Shown piece by piece: positions 43,857-55,300 of a stretch of 60,000 nt of DNA. Within the stretch, counting starts at the first letter, position 1. Each line of letters starts with the position of its first letter. Under the pieces are notes generated by a model. That model worked only from the letters and a program-made list of their open reading frames with translations. It did not search any database and was not told where the DNA came from. This DNA comes from Polytrichum commune (Eukaryota > Streptophyta > Polytrichopsida > Polytrichales > Polytrichaceae). The stretch is taken from positions 53,379,169 through 53,439,168 of the forward strand of contig OX485806.1 in NCBI GenBank assembly GCA_950295325.1, read 5' to 3'. The translations under genes were made by a program, and so were the position numbers.

Positions 43857-44165
43857 TTAACGCTGACATGTTGCTTGTGAACCACTGTCCTCCCCTTCTT
43901 TGTCTATCGACTGCAGATTCAACCCTCCCTTGTCCACTGCACACGTATTCTGCCAGTCTGATGGGGTCCCAATTCCTTCTATGCATGTTTCCTCCTTTTC
44001 AAGTTTTCTTCGTCTCCTCTGTTTTGAATTGCTAAAACTCGTGCCTCCCTTTCTTTTTTTCCGCTTATCTCTGGATCGATTGTGGAGACTGTATTTTGGT
44101 CTGGTTCCTTCATGTGCGCGTTCCAGTTCCCCTCTCTTGCTCTTTTTCGTGCTCTCTACTCTCAA
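43857..44165 (-). pseudogene. Divergent basic ORF upstream of MULE copy 2
   Basis: A 102-codon minus frame sharing KRKKRKGGTSFSNSKQRRRR, then EETCIEG, QNTCAVDKGG and EDSGSQA with the ORF at 35703-35275. The N-terminus and C-terminus diverge completely, and the homology to the copy 1 region ends near 43870. Probably a truncated remnant of the same element-encoded gene. Confidence 0.45.
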
Positions 44166-44317
44166 GGTATCCCTCTACTTCACTCACAAAATGACCCTTC
44201 ACCAACCTCTCTTATCTTTATAGTACCACTATTGAAAGTTTAGGGTTTGCAGTTGTCTGGTAGTCGTGCCTCGTTTTGTTTTTTTGGATTTTTTTGTCAT
44301 TTGTCCCTCTCTTTGTC

Positions 44318-47092
44318 CATGGCCTCCTCATCCACAATGCCATGTTTATTAGAAATGGTTGAGCTCCGTGCCAATGGCGTCGGGATCCCCTTTCTTTTCC
44401 CCATAGATGCGAACGGATTTGCATCTGTCTTTTCCCTTCACCTTAGTATCAGGTTTTCGTTACAAAATAATACTATATGGATCAAACGCGAGATTTACGA
44501 TAATGCTATTTTTTTTTGTCATTGACCATGCGTGAGCATTCTAGGGTTGCCGACAACGGATCATCAGTGTGGGAACTTTGTGCTGGTAAATACAGAGTGT
44601 ACGGACTCCCAGATTCTTGCTCCAATGTATCCACGGAAATCCGTACCCCTCCCCATTCATTCTCTTCCACTTTGAGCACTCCTCCCGTGGTCAAAGTTAA
44701 GATTGAACCTGGTATACACACTGTCATACATCTTTTAGATTTTTCTGATGGTGATGAACCCCCTCTATCTTCTCCCATTCTCAAGCCATCCCCTTCCTCC
44801 CTCAATTCCCCCTTTCTGACCCCCCTTGTAGGTCTTCAACCTTTATGTTTTCTTCCTCTATCCCCTGCCAAACCATCCATTTCCATTCTTCAATGCCTAC
44901 GTTCTCTTGCTTCCATGCCCGGTAGGAAAAACATCCTCAAGAAGCTAGATTATGACACCTTGCAAATTGAAGAGGTGAATTTCCTCCCTCCTCGCTTTGA
45001 TGGGAATCGCATGTTTGTCCTCCCCCCCGTTGGTGTCTCATCCTCTCATACCAAGGTCACATCCATGGACGGCATGGACAAACGCTACAACAGCCATGTC
45101 TAGACCAAAACCCAAACCACCAACATTAGCAATGACATAGGCCTTGCCTTTTGCTCGTCCACCTACGTTGGCCACCTCGAGTGCCACAATCCTCATTGCG
45201 ACTACCTCCAACATGTTCATCATACCTCCTCAGTCAATGATATTGAATTCAATGGATTTACCAAGGACCCTTTTCCAGTGGGTGGTCCTGTCGCGCACCT
45301 CTACATGAGGAGTGCACGAAACACCATGGGCACAAGGGGGACCCCAGAGTGACACCCGGGACTTGTGGCGCCGTTGGTCAGAGTGGCCCAAGTGATCCTA
45401 GTGTGGGTGAGGGCCCCGGGCGTTGGGAACGCCTCCCACCCACGGAGACTAGTAGGCATGAGGGTAGGGCCATAAGCTATGCGTAGCTTATGGCGTAATG
45501 ATTCTAGAATGCTCAAGAACACCTCAATCGGAGGTGTGAGCTAGGAGTTATGGCCATTTGAGTGGGGCGCTGTTCCGGGACAGCGCCCTGATACAGCAGT
45601 GCCTGGAAGTGATTCCCGGGACTGCCAAGGTTCAAATAGGCATAACTGCATCAATACGTGTCTCAATGGGGCAAGTGAGGAGTCCATCGGCATCTAAGTG
45701 AAGCGTAGATGCCGATGGAGTGGTTGGTTTGTGGCATCAGACATCATGCAAGGAAGTTATGATGGTCTGAAGCTGCTAGGGGCTTCTAGGCCCAGCAGCT
45801 AAGGGAAAATGTCTACTTGGCCCCAACTCTTGGTAGAGGGACAAGAGGTTTCTTGACGGTGGGATAGGGGCCCCGCGTAGAGTCCTAGAGGCTTATATGG
45901 GTGAGGTGGTGTGGTCTCACCCACCCGAGGCCGAACGGCACGGCCCCCATGGGCTTTGGCCCATTGTGAGGCCATAGTTGCCTAGTATGCTTCAGGTTGT
46001 TGTAGTGTTGCTCCAGCAACGCGATGATCAACATAGGATTGGACTTCCATGGATGGAAGTCCACATTGGGGAAATGGGTTACCGATTAAGGGGTGAGTCC
46101 CGAAAGCAAAGTAGGAGGGTCGGTTCCCTCCTATGGACTATAGGTCCGGTGTAGGAGGAGCTAACCATTAGCATGGCGGAATGCGAAGGGTTAGCACTCG
46201 TAACCTTTGCTAGGAATGAAAATTGGTAAGATGGTCAAGGGGGCTAGCAAGGGTTGCGACAGGTCCGGTGCCTACCTCTTCCACTCTAGTGTGCAAGATC
46301 TGTAAGGAGCCACCCAAATGCATTGCACCATGCGTGGCCAAAATCTTCTACGTCCACGGCAACGATACCACTCAGCGGGCGTGCATTTATTTTGGCAATC
46401 ATCATCACCCCGTCAAGGTCGGCAGTTGCAGGGATAGCCGCCAGTGCATCGATCACTATTCGAGGAGCACGTCGAGCGAACGCCCCAAGCCACTCCTAGC
46501 AAAATTGTTCTTGAGGCGAACCTTGTGGGTGAGTTCCTCCTCCGCAATGATATTGATCCTCATTAACTTCTCTCATTGGAAGAATTTGAGACCATTTTTT
46601 ATCGTTGCAAGGAGTTGAATTCCCCCCACCTCCGAAACAAGGTTACCACCTTCAAATACTTGCGTAGGCTAGGAGTTATGGATGGCATCGCCAAACTAAG
46701 AGGTGTCAGCACATGGGCCTATGTCCAGCGGAATCAATTCTCAAGCCAGGGTGACGAGACGGACAAAGTTTTCGTCTTTAAGATGTCCGAGGTCAGCCTT
46801 GGTAATGGAGTCGACTTGGTTAACCGCATGCAACCTGGCGGGGATCTCGAGCGTGCTTGGATCATGTCCGACCATGTCAAACGCGTTGCCAAGTGGACCA
46901 CCATGGCTTGCCACATATACGACGGAACCTACCAGCGCGTCATGACCATCGCATGTTGCGATCTCCAATCTGAGGACAAGGATGCTCAAGTGTTTTTCAG
47001 GCATAACGTCAACCTTGCCATGGAATCCCCAAGCCTCATTTCAAAGGCTTCATGGTGGATAGTGCGCAATCCAATTGGAATGCTGTGAGGAT
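44318..47092 (+). pseudogene. MULE-like transposase gene, copy 2, truncated and disrupted
   Basis: Starts MASSSTMPCLLEMVELRANG and parallels copy 1 at roughly 80-85 percent by eye. Damage: a frame change at the T-run near 44508-44517; TAG at 45101-45103 where copy 1 has TGG; a solo A-LTR at 45289-46261; and a frame change near 46450. The frame at 46576-47088 restores NSPHLRNKVTTFKYLRRLGV, HIYDGTYQRVMTIACCD and FRHNVNLAM. It ends at 47092 within the second catalytic-Asp region, where the inverted C-LTR starts. The C-terminal SWIM part, intron and 3' half are absent. Confidence 0.82.
45289..46261 (+). mobile_element. Solo family A LTR in MULE copy 2, TSD GGTCC
   Basis: 973 bases, TGTCGCGCACC...GGGTTGCGACA, flanked by GGTCC at 45284-45288 and 46262-46266. 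Removing it restores the reading GGP in the FPVGGP motif shared with copy 1. The central palindrome has one substitution (CTGTTCCGGG). Confidence 0.94.
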
Positions 47093-48968
47093 TGTGAACC
47101 CTTTGAGTGGTCCACCACTCTGCGGGATCACTTTTAGTTAGAATGTTAGCATTAAAAGTTAGAATTAATAGGGAATGTAGGGAAAATTAGTTCATTTAGC
47201 ATTTAGCCTAGAAGAAGGAAGGTCAAAATGAAACTAAGTAGTGCTAGAAAATAGCAAAGTAGAAAAAATATGCTAGCTAGTAAAAACAACTAGCTATTAA
47301 GAAAATGTTAGTAAATGCTAGCTAAGCAAGTGTTAGTTTATTAGTTAGTGTGAGGCACACAAGACTATTGGAGGTGTTTTACGTAAGAAGACAAAATCGG
47401 CTTGAAGACTTTTGAAGAAAATTAGAAAGAGAGCAAGGGGGCTACTTGCCCACTTGCCCCCTTGCCAACTCGATGGCGAAAAAATTAGAAAGATTTCTAG
47501 GTTCCCCGTCGGAGCCACCTCGGCGAGAGGGTGGCAACCTCAACCGGAAAGACCCCCGAGCCAAAATTTCGGGAAGGGTTTGAAAAATGGAACCGGTGGA
47601 GGAGGGGTCCTTTTGTGAGAGGGTTTAAAAACCCCTCCTTCCACCTTGTAGCACTATCTCTTTCTCTAGTTTTTGGGCGAAGCCCTGAGTCAATGTAGTT
47701 AGGAAAAAATCCTTTAGCATGCATTCTCAATGGCCTAAAAGAAAGGCTTGAGAACCTCCTCTACTCTCTCTCCTAGTTAGAATGTGTGTTTATTAACACA
47801 CCAAAAAAATGATTCCTTCTTTTGTAGAGGTAGGTTGGATGGTAGAATTTTGAATAGAGGCATTATAGACCTCATCTGCCAATGCCCTGAAAGCTTAGTT
47901 CAAAAGCTAAAACAAAATACTTATCATTTTTCTCTTAGAGAGATTTCATATAGCTATCCATAGCCGTTTCCCATTTGTGATTTGGTTGAGATGACAATTA
48001 GTTATGGATTTTCAAAGATGGAATAGAAAAACTGGGTGGTCTTGTGGGTAGCGGCTGCTGGATCAGACCTGCAAGCCCAATAGGAATTTTAATTCTAAGA
48101 AGTTATATTTTTCCCAAGTAGAACTTTTGTGTAGTTTTCCAAAATGGCTTAGAACATTTGATTTGAGCATGATTTGAATTAGATATGAATTGTGCAAGAT
48201 GGGACACATAGTTTGAGAACTTTTGGTTGACTGCTGCATTACAGAGGATCTGCTGGGTCCACTTCGGCTTACCTTTCTAATCACATATTCTTTTCAAATA
48301 AATATTTTTAATATCTCTCCAGGGTCATATAGAACGTTTGATTTGAATAAGATTTGAATTAGATATGAATTGTTGAAGGCGAGATACATAGTTTAAGCCT
48401 TCTTGATTGACTATTGTATTACAAGGAGTCTGCTGAATTTCTATTAGCTTAACCTGCTCATGTCATAATTTTCCTAGTTAGAACTTGTTCATAGCTTTCC
48501 AATGGTATAAGGAAAGCCTAGATCCAACTAGTAAGGAATGTGCTATGAATTTTTGAAGTTAGAAGGTAGATAGGTGGGTTGGAAGGGTCGGTTGAATCGA
48601 CCTCACACTTCCAACCCTCATAACTTTTGCAATTCTTATTCGATTAAAGTGATTTTTAGATCATTGGAAAGATAATTAGGTGCACTAAGTATAAATATTA
48701 TGCTTAGGATTAAATTATAGTGCAGAATAAATACTTTATATTTTAATTGTTAACTAAGGTACGCTTACTACCAAACTAGTTACAAAGAAGGAGGCAAGGT
48801 CGACGCTCGGAAAGCGGAGCAAGGAAGGAGGTAGTGGCTCGGACTCCATCGAGCCCAAATCAACCGAGGAGAATTGAGGTAAATTTACTAACGCTAGCCT
48901 TCCATTTAGGGTTGGAGGGAGCGCGGCTAAGGTACGCATCTATAAACCCACTCACCTATGTCGTAAGG
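47093..48968 (+). repeat. Partial family C LTR, inverted relative to the next element
   Basis: 1876 bases beginning TGTGAACCCTTTGAGTGG at the MULE copy 2 break and ending at CGTAAGG, where the full element starts. Its reverse complement matches 49895-51808 with about 95 percent identity by the shared 73-codon frame (48284-48063 against 50580-50801, three differences). The last ~930 bases of a complete LTR are missing. No target-site duplication is found. Confidence 0.85.
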
Positions 48969-51808
48969 TGTGGTCGTTTTGGGCCACCCCCTTTCGAGGG
49001 AGCCTAAAAGTATCACACAAGCCCTTCGGTGAAGGTGGCCTGCATTTGCAGGCGCCCAAGCCGAACCCGGATGATAGGTGTATAACGTGAGTAGTTAGAT
49101 TTTTAAGGGAGATTAAATATGCGTCGTAGTACCTCCGGAGGTTAGGCCTTAGTTTTTTACTAGTGTGGCTTTAAACTCCACTAACCAATTTCATATCTAG
49201 TTCTAACCTTAACCTACACCTATTCTACGCGCAGACGCACCAGCCTTGAAACCAAGGCAATCCTAATTTGTGAATTGGGATGGTTCTGATACACCCAACC
49301 GGGTGTGACTCATACCACCCTAACTCAACGAACGGAATAACGACAATTTGATGGACCATTCAATTCTTCCTATTTCTTTATTTAGTTCTATTTAGTTTTC
49401 TAAGCGGGGGAACTTGGCCTAAGTCCCACCCTTCACACAAATTCCTTCTTAATTACTTACTTTTGTTTGCACGTCCTAACTTACTACATTAACATATTAG
49501 GCATCACCCCTTACCTCGGGTCTCTTGCCAACAAGGGTTTACGATTTATTTTGTATGTTTTGATTGTTAAATGTGTTTACACTGGATAGACCACGAAATG
49601 CAACTCAATGGGACCAGGGTGACGGGCGACCTGTAGGTTCAACCTGTTGCGCAATCTTCATAAATTGGGGCCATTACTCCCAATCTATGGGGCCAACAAC
49701 ATAATAGTGGATTCGCGGGTCATTAACCCCACCTTTCCACCAACAACATTCAGAGTGGTCGTGTCGGTGATTAATCCGACTTACCACACACGAAACTTGC
49801 TAATAAATGAAGCTACTACCACAAAACATACCAAGGGCCCCGAAAACAATGGAATTGGGTACTCCCTTGGCGGTCAAGTGGTCAAGCCACTTGACCTTAC
49901 GAGATAGGTGAGTGGGTTTAGAGATGCGTACCTTAGCCGTGCTCCCTCCAATCCTAAATGGAAGGCTTAAGGTTAGTTAATTTACCTCAATTTTCCTCGG
50001 TTGATTTGGGCTTGATGTAGGCCGAGCCGCTACCTCCTTCCTTGCTCCACTTTCCGAGCGTCGACCTTGCCTCCTTCTTTGTAACTAGTTTGGTAGTAAG
50101 CGTACCTTAGTTAACAATTAAAATATAAAGTGTTATTCTGCCCTGTAATTTAATCCTAAGCATAATATTTATACTTAGTGCACCAAATTATCTTTCCAAT
50201 GATCTAAAAATCACTCTAATCGGATAAGAAATGCAAAAGATATGAGGGTTGGAAGTGTGAGGTCGATTCAACCGACCCTTCCAACCCACCTATCTACCTT
50301 CTAACTTCAAAAATTCATAGCACATTCCTTACTACTTGGATCTAGGCTTTTCTTATACCATTGGAAAGCTATGAACAAGCTCTAACTAGAAAAAATTATG
50401 ACATCAGCAGGTTAAGCTAATAGAAATTCAGCGGACTCCTTGTAACACAGCAGTCAATCAAGAAGGCTTAAACTATGTATCTCGCCTTCAACAATTCATA
50501 TCTAATTCAAATCTTAGTCAAATCAAACGTTCTATATGACCCTGGAGAGATATTAAAAATATGTATTTGATAAAAATATGTGATTAGAAAGGTAAGCCGA
50601 AGTGAACCCAGCAGGTCCTCTGTAATGCAGCAGTCAACCAAAAGTTCTCAAACTATGTGTCCCATCTTGCACAATTCATATCTAATTCAAATCATGCTCA
50701 AATCAAATGTTCTAAGCCATTTTGGAAAGCTACACAAAAGTTCTACTTGGAAAAAATATAATTTCTTGGAATTAAAATTCCTATTGGGCTCGCAGGTCTG
50801 ATCCAGCAGCCGCTACCCACAAGACCACCCAGTTTTTCTACTCCATCTTTGAAAATCCATAACTAATTGTCATCTCAACCAAGTCACAAATGGGAAACGG
50901 CTATGGATAGCTATATGAAATCTCTCTAAGAGAAAAATGATAAGTATCTTGTTCTAGCTTTTGAACTAAGCCTTCAGGGCATTGGCAGATGAGGTCTATA
51001 ATGCCTCTACTCAAAATTCTACCATCCAACCTACCTCTACAAAAGAAGGAATAATTTTGTTGGTGTGTTAATAAACACACAACCTAACTAGGAGAGAGAG
51101 AGTAGAGGAGGTTCTCAAGCCTTTCTTTTAGACCATTGAGAATACATGCTAAAGGATTTTTTTCTAACTACATTGAAGCAGGGCTTCGTCCAAAAACTAG
51201 AGAAAGAGAGAGAGCTACAAGGTGGAAGGAGGGGTTTTTAAACCCTCTCACAAAAGGGTTGGACCCCTCCTCCACCGGATCCATTTTTTCAAACCCTTTC
51301 CCGAAATTTTGGCTCGGGGGTTTTCCCGGTTGAGGTTGCCACCCTCTCGCCGAGGTGGCTCCGACAAAAAACCTTTAGAAATCTTTCTAATTTTTCCGCC
51401 ATCGAGTTGGCAAGGGGGCAAGTGGGCAAGTATCCCCCTTGCTCTCTTTCTTTTTTGTCTTCAAAATTCTTCACGCCGATTTTATCTTTTTACGTAAAAC
51501 ACCTCCAATAGTCTTGTGTGCCTCACACTAACTAATAAACTAACACTTGCTTAGCTAGCATCTACTACCATTTGCTTAATAACTAGCATCTACTAATATT
51601 TGCTTAGCTAGTTGTTTTTACTAGCTAGCACATGTTTTCTACTTTGCTATCTTCTAGCACTACTTAGTTTCATTTTGACCTTCCTTCTTCTAGGCTAAAT
51701 GCTAAATAAACTAATTTTCCCTAAATTCCCTATCAATTCTAACTTTTAATGCTAACATTCTAACTAAAAGTGATCCCGCAGAGTGGTGGACCACTCAAAG
51801 GGTTCACA
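48969..51808 (-). repeat. 3' LTR of the family C element (2840 bp)
   Basis: Starts TGTGGTCGTTTTGGGCC and ends AAAGGGTTCACA on the plus strand. Keeps the block TTTTCTACTTTGCTATCTTC near 51635 that the right LTR has lost. Frames at 49647-49907 and 50580-50801 are present in both LTRs and are not considered genes. Contains tandem ~182-base subrepeats around 50470-50720. Confidence 0.92.
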
Positions 51809-52339
51809 TATGTCGGCCATCAGGGGAGCTGCTCGTTCGAGCGCTACGAACACCAGCTCTTGCTCGCACGCCAATCCTGGGTACACGGTCACCTGCATGC
51901 ACACCACCACTTACACATATATTTTTGTTTTTTTTTTTTTTTCCTTATTATTACTTGCACTTTTATCCGTTTAAAGATGTGAAGAGGAGAGAAAAAAAAG
52001 ATAGTACTATACTAAAGCCAAAAAACACTTCAAAGCCGCCACACTCCCCCACCGGACTGGGTTTGTGTCTATCTAGGACACCCCCTCCGCCTTGCGGGAG
52101 CAACTTGGAGCTATAGAAGAAAAAACTTTCAACCCGCTTCCTTCCTCTTCGGAGAGAGTTCGGACTACAAGAGCAATTCCCAGGCGCTGAAGAAAGAAGG
52201 TCCCCCTACTGGTTTCCTTCAAACAATGACCACGGAGGGCCGACCTCTAACCTAGCACCTATTGCAGGAATTTGAAACCCTCCGCCTTTGCTTTGGGTCT
52301 AAAGGTATCACATCGCATTTAATCCGCTAGTTGCACCTG
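51809..52339 (-). other. Interior 3' untranslated part of the family C element
   Basis: Between the ORF stop and the 3' LTR. A T-run of about 15-16 bases (51926-51942) is a purine run on the sense strand but lies ~120 bases from the LTR. No convincing polypurine tract directly abuts the LTR (sense strand reads GATGGCCGACATA). Plus-strand frames here are short and unrecognised. Confidence 0.5.
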
Positions 52340-55300
52340 TCACACATTATACAACTTACACCGACCCCCGTTAGTTCGCGTAGGGAAATATGTGCCATCA
52401 AGTGTAGCCAATTGAACCGAATTATTGTCATACACGTTCGTGACCCAAAAAGGGCCCAACCACAAGGCGTGAGACTTACCTGGGAACTCCAGTTTCCTCG
52501 CATCTTGGAGCATTACCGACGTCCCGGGTTGCAAAGTTCTTACCTTGTGTCGTTTGTTGAAGACGGCCTTGCGCCTCCGTTTCATCGCCTCGAGATGTTG
52601 CACACTAGCTCGTCGTCGCTCGCTAAGACTCTCTAACATTAGCAACCTATCTGATAGTGACTCGGCTACCGTAAGTCGTGAATCAACTGCAATTCGCAAA
52701 GAGGGGATCTCCAACTCGATTGGGAGCACTGCTTCAATCCCGTATACAAGGGCAAACGGCATTTGGTTGGTTGGACCTTTATACCAATCGTTTGGCACCG
52801 AAGGATATGACGCGAAATCATGGCCTACCTGAATTCCGGTAGAGGTGTTCTTGAAATGCAAGGATGGAACAATATCTTCTTCGAGCACGAGGTCCTCTAG
52901 GACTATAGGTTGCGTGCCATCAATCTCAAAGGAATAAATTGACTCAAGCGGTAGGTCATCGGCTATGAGCGCGAATCCGGTGTGTCCACGTGACGTGTCC
53001 TCGGTGGCGGTGATCGCATATACCTGGGTGTGGTTGGGAATTTCTTCCGGGTTGAGTTCCATCCATGCTGTGAACTCACCTGTGTCCTGCCAGCCATAGA
53101 GACCAGGACCCATGTCCTTTACTGGGCCTAGATGGGTCTTAGTGCCCAATGTTTGGTTGGCTAAGTCTACCGAAACTATGTTGGGTTCTGGCTTCGATTT
53201 GGGTAGGTCGGATTCCGTGAATTCTGTCGAAGGCTTACGGAGTGCAATTCTTGTCGTTGTTCTGTTGTGAGGGGGCCCAAATGTTATTTGGGAGGTACCC
53301 GTAGACCACTCGGTTGTGGCATTTGCTCTCCGAAGCCAGTCTCTACCTAAAAGTATCGGATAACTTTTGGATGTTACAGGGAGCCTCAAAACTTGAAACG
53401 TGATCGTATAGACTTCTCCCCCGACTTTCATCAAGCAATCCTTTACTTGTCCAAGGGGGGTGACTTGTCTTTGGTCCGCGACATTGATAACAAAGGGTGA
53501 AGGGCCAGTGAGCTCGAGGCCAAGTTTTTCCAACGTTGAGAGTGGCATAATATTGATCCCACTACCCCCATCAACCAGGGTGTGCGGGATTATTTTGTCC
53601 ATAATCTCAACCTCCACCTCGATTGGTCCTTCGTCCCCTAGGGGGGTTCTTCGGACCTCAACTGCCATCGTTGGGATTTTAGCCTTCCTAACCTGGGTGG
53701 CTCCTTCCTTGAATTCATTTCTTAGGGCGGGAGCTACTTGAATTAGTTGTGCCAAAGAAATGTTGGCTCGTAGGCTACAAAGGTCTGACCAAAGGTCGTA
53801 GTCCTCGGCCGGGTTAAAGGCGCGACTAGGCCGGGGTTTCGGTGGGAAGTTAGCGGGCAGGCCATTGCCCCATGCGTCTCGTCTATCCACAAATCGGAAG
53901 AGGTCTTCCTCTTCCTCCAGAAATGGCTCTTCTACCGGTTCGTCATCCGGGTTAGGCCCTAGGGAAGTTGTGGGAACCTTAGCCTTAAGGGCTGCGTTCT
54001 GCAAAAACTCTGGAAGTTCTGCGAATTTTGGTGACTCTTCAGACTCATTGGGCTTCTCGGAACCTTCACCCATCACGGTTTGTGCCCTCTTCTGAGCCCT
54101 AGTGACCACTGCCACGTCTATTTTCTGCTTTAGTTTTTTAGGGGGAACCAGGATAGCCCGTAAAGAAGAATCGGCTAGCTCGTGAGAGATGAAGTTGCTA
54201 TGACTATCATTTGGGATAGGAAGGAATGGAGCTGAACAACTTGTGCTCGCCCTATTGTTATCAATGAACCTCGCGTCTTGGGTTTGTGCATGACCAAGGT
54301 TAAGGGGACCTTGGGATGTTGGAGGCCCATTCATGTTTTGCGCCCATTGTTGGTTAGTATCCTGTCCACTCCCCATAAGATGTTGAGGAGGGTTGTCGGT
54401 ATACTGACCGTTAAGACCATAAGCCTGACCTTGGTTCATTTGGTACCCATAGAATGGGTTGCCTTCATTAGGGGAGTTATTGAAGGTATTACCTTGTTGT
54501 GCAACTTGGGGTCCATTGTTGAACCTATTTGGTTGGTTCCGGCCCATCTGAGGGACATACTGTTGGCTTACCATTCCTACCAAGTTCGAGTCGGCTTGCC
54601 TACCACCGGCTGGGGGGTTTTGAGGGTACAAATTTTGTGGACCTTGATAGTTGTTCCCCCTATTACCTTGGTTTTGGTGGTTGGGTGGACCGTAGTTTTG
54701 TTGGCCATTGCTTTGAGGGTTACCTTGGTGATAATTAACCGACATTCCTCCTTGGTTCTGTTGATTCCTATCATAGAAGAATGCCGGAAGTTGTTGATTC
54801 AGCTGAGAGTAATGGGAGGGTCGCTCCGCGAGAATCCTACGACAATTATCGACCGGGTGATTACCCCCACAATGGTTGCAGACCACCCCCGTCTCGATCC
54901 AACACTTACCTGGCCCCAAAATGTGAACCTTGCCGCAAGTGGGACAAACTCCTTTACCGTTGTTCCGGGCTTGAGTCTGGGAGTGGCCTTGTTGTGGACG
55001 GGGGGGTGGGGCTACTAGGTTACCTGTGAACCTAGGCTCTGTGCAAAATTGATTACTGTGGCCAGGTTTGTTGCAATTACGACACCAAATGTTGGTGCCA
55101 TAATTACCTGCCTCCGAGGCCGGCGGAACTGGTTGTGCTAAGGGCCTAGACGTGATTGCCATTGTTAGCTGCTCTGTGAGGGTCTTGAGCGACTGCATGA
55201 CATCGCTCCTCAACTCGTCGTTGGCCTTCTTAACTCTAAGTTCTAGCTCCTCGATCGTGGTGTGGCTCGGAGGGCTAGGGAGTGCTAAGAGCTCAGGGGG

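Noticed and set aside
49647-49907. 86-codon frame duplicated at 57062-57322
   Set aside because: It lies inside both LTRs of the family C element and is duplicated only because the LTRs are; no domain is recognised.
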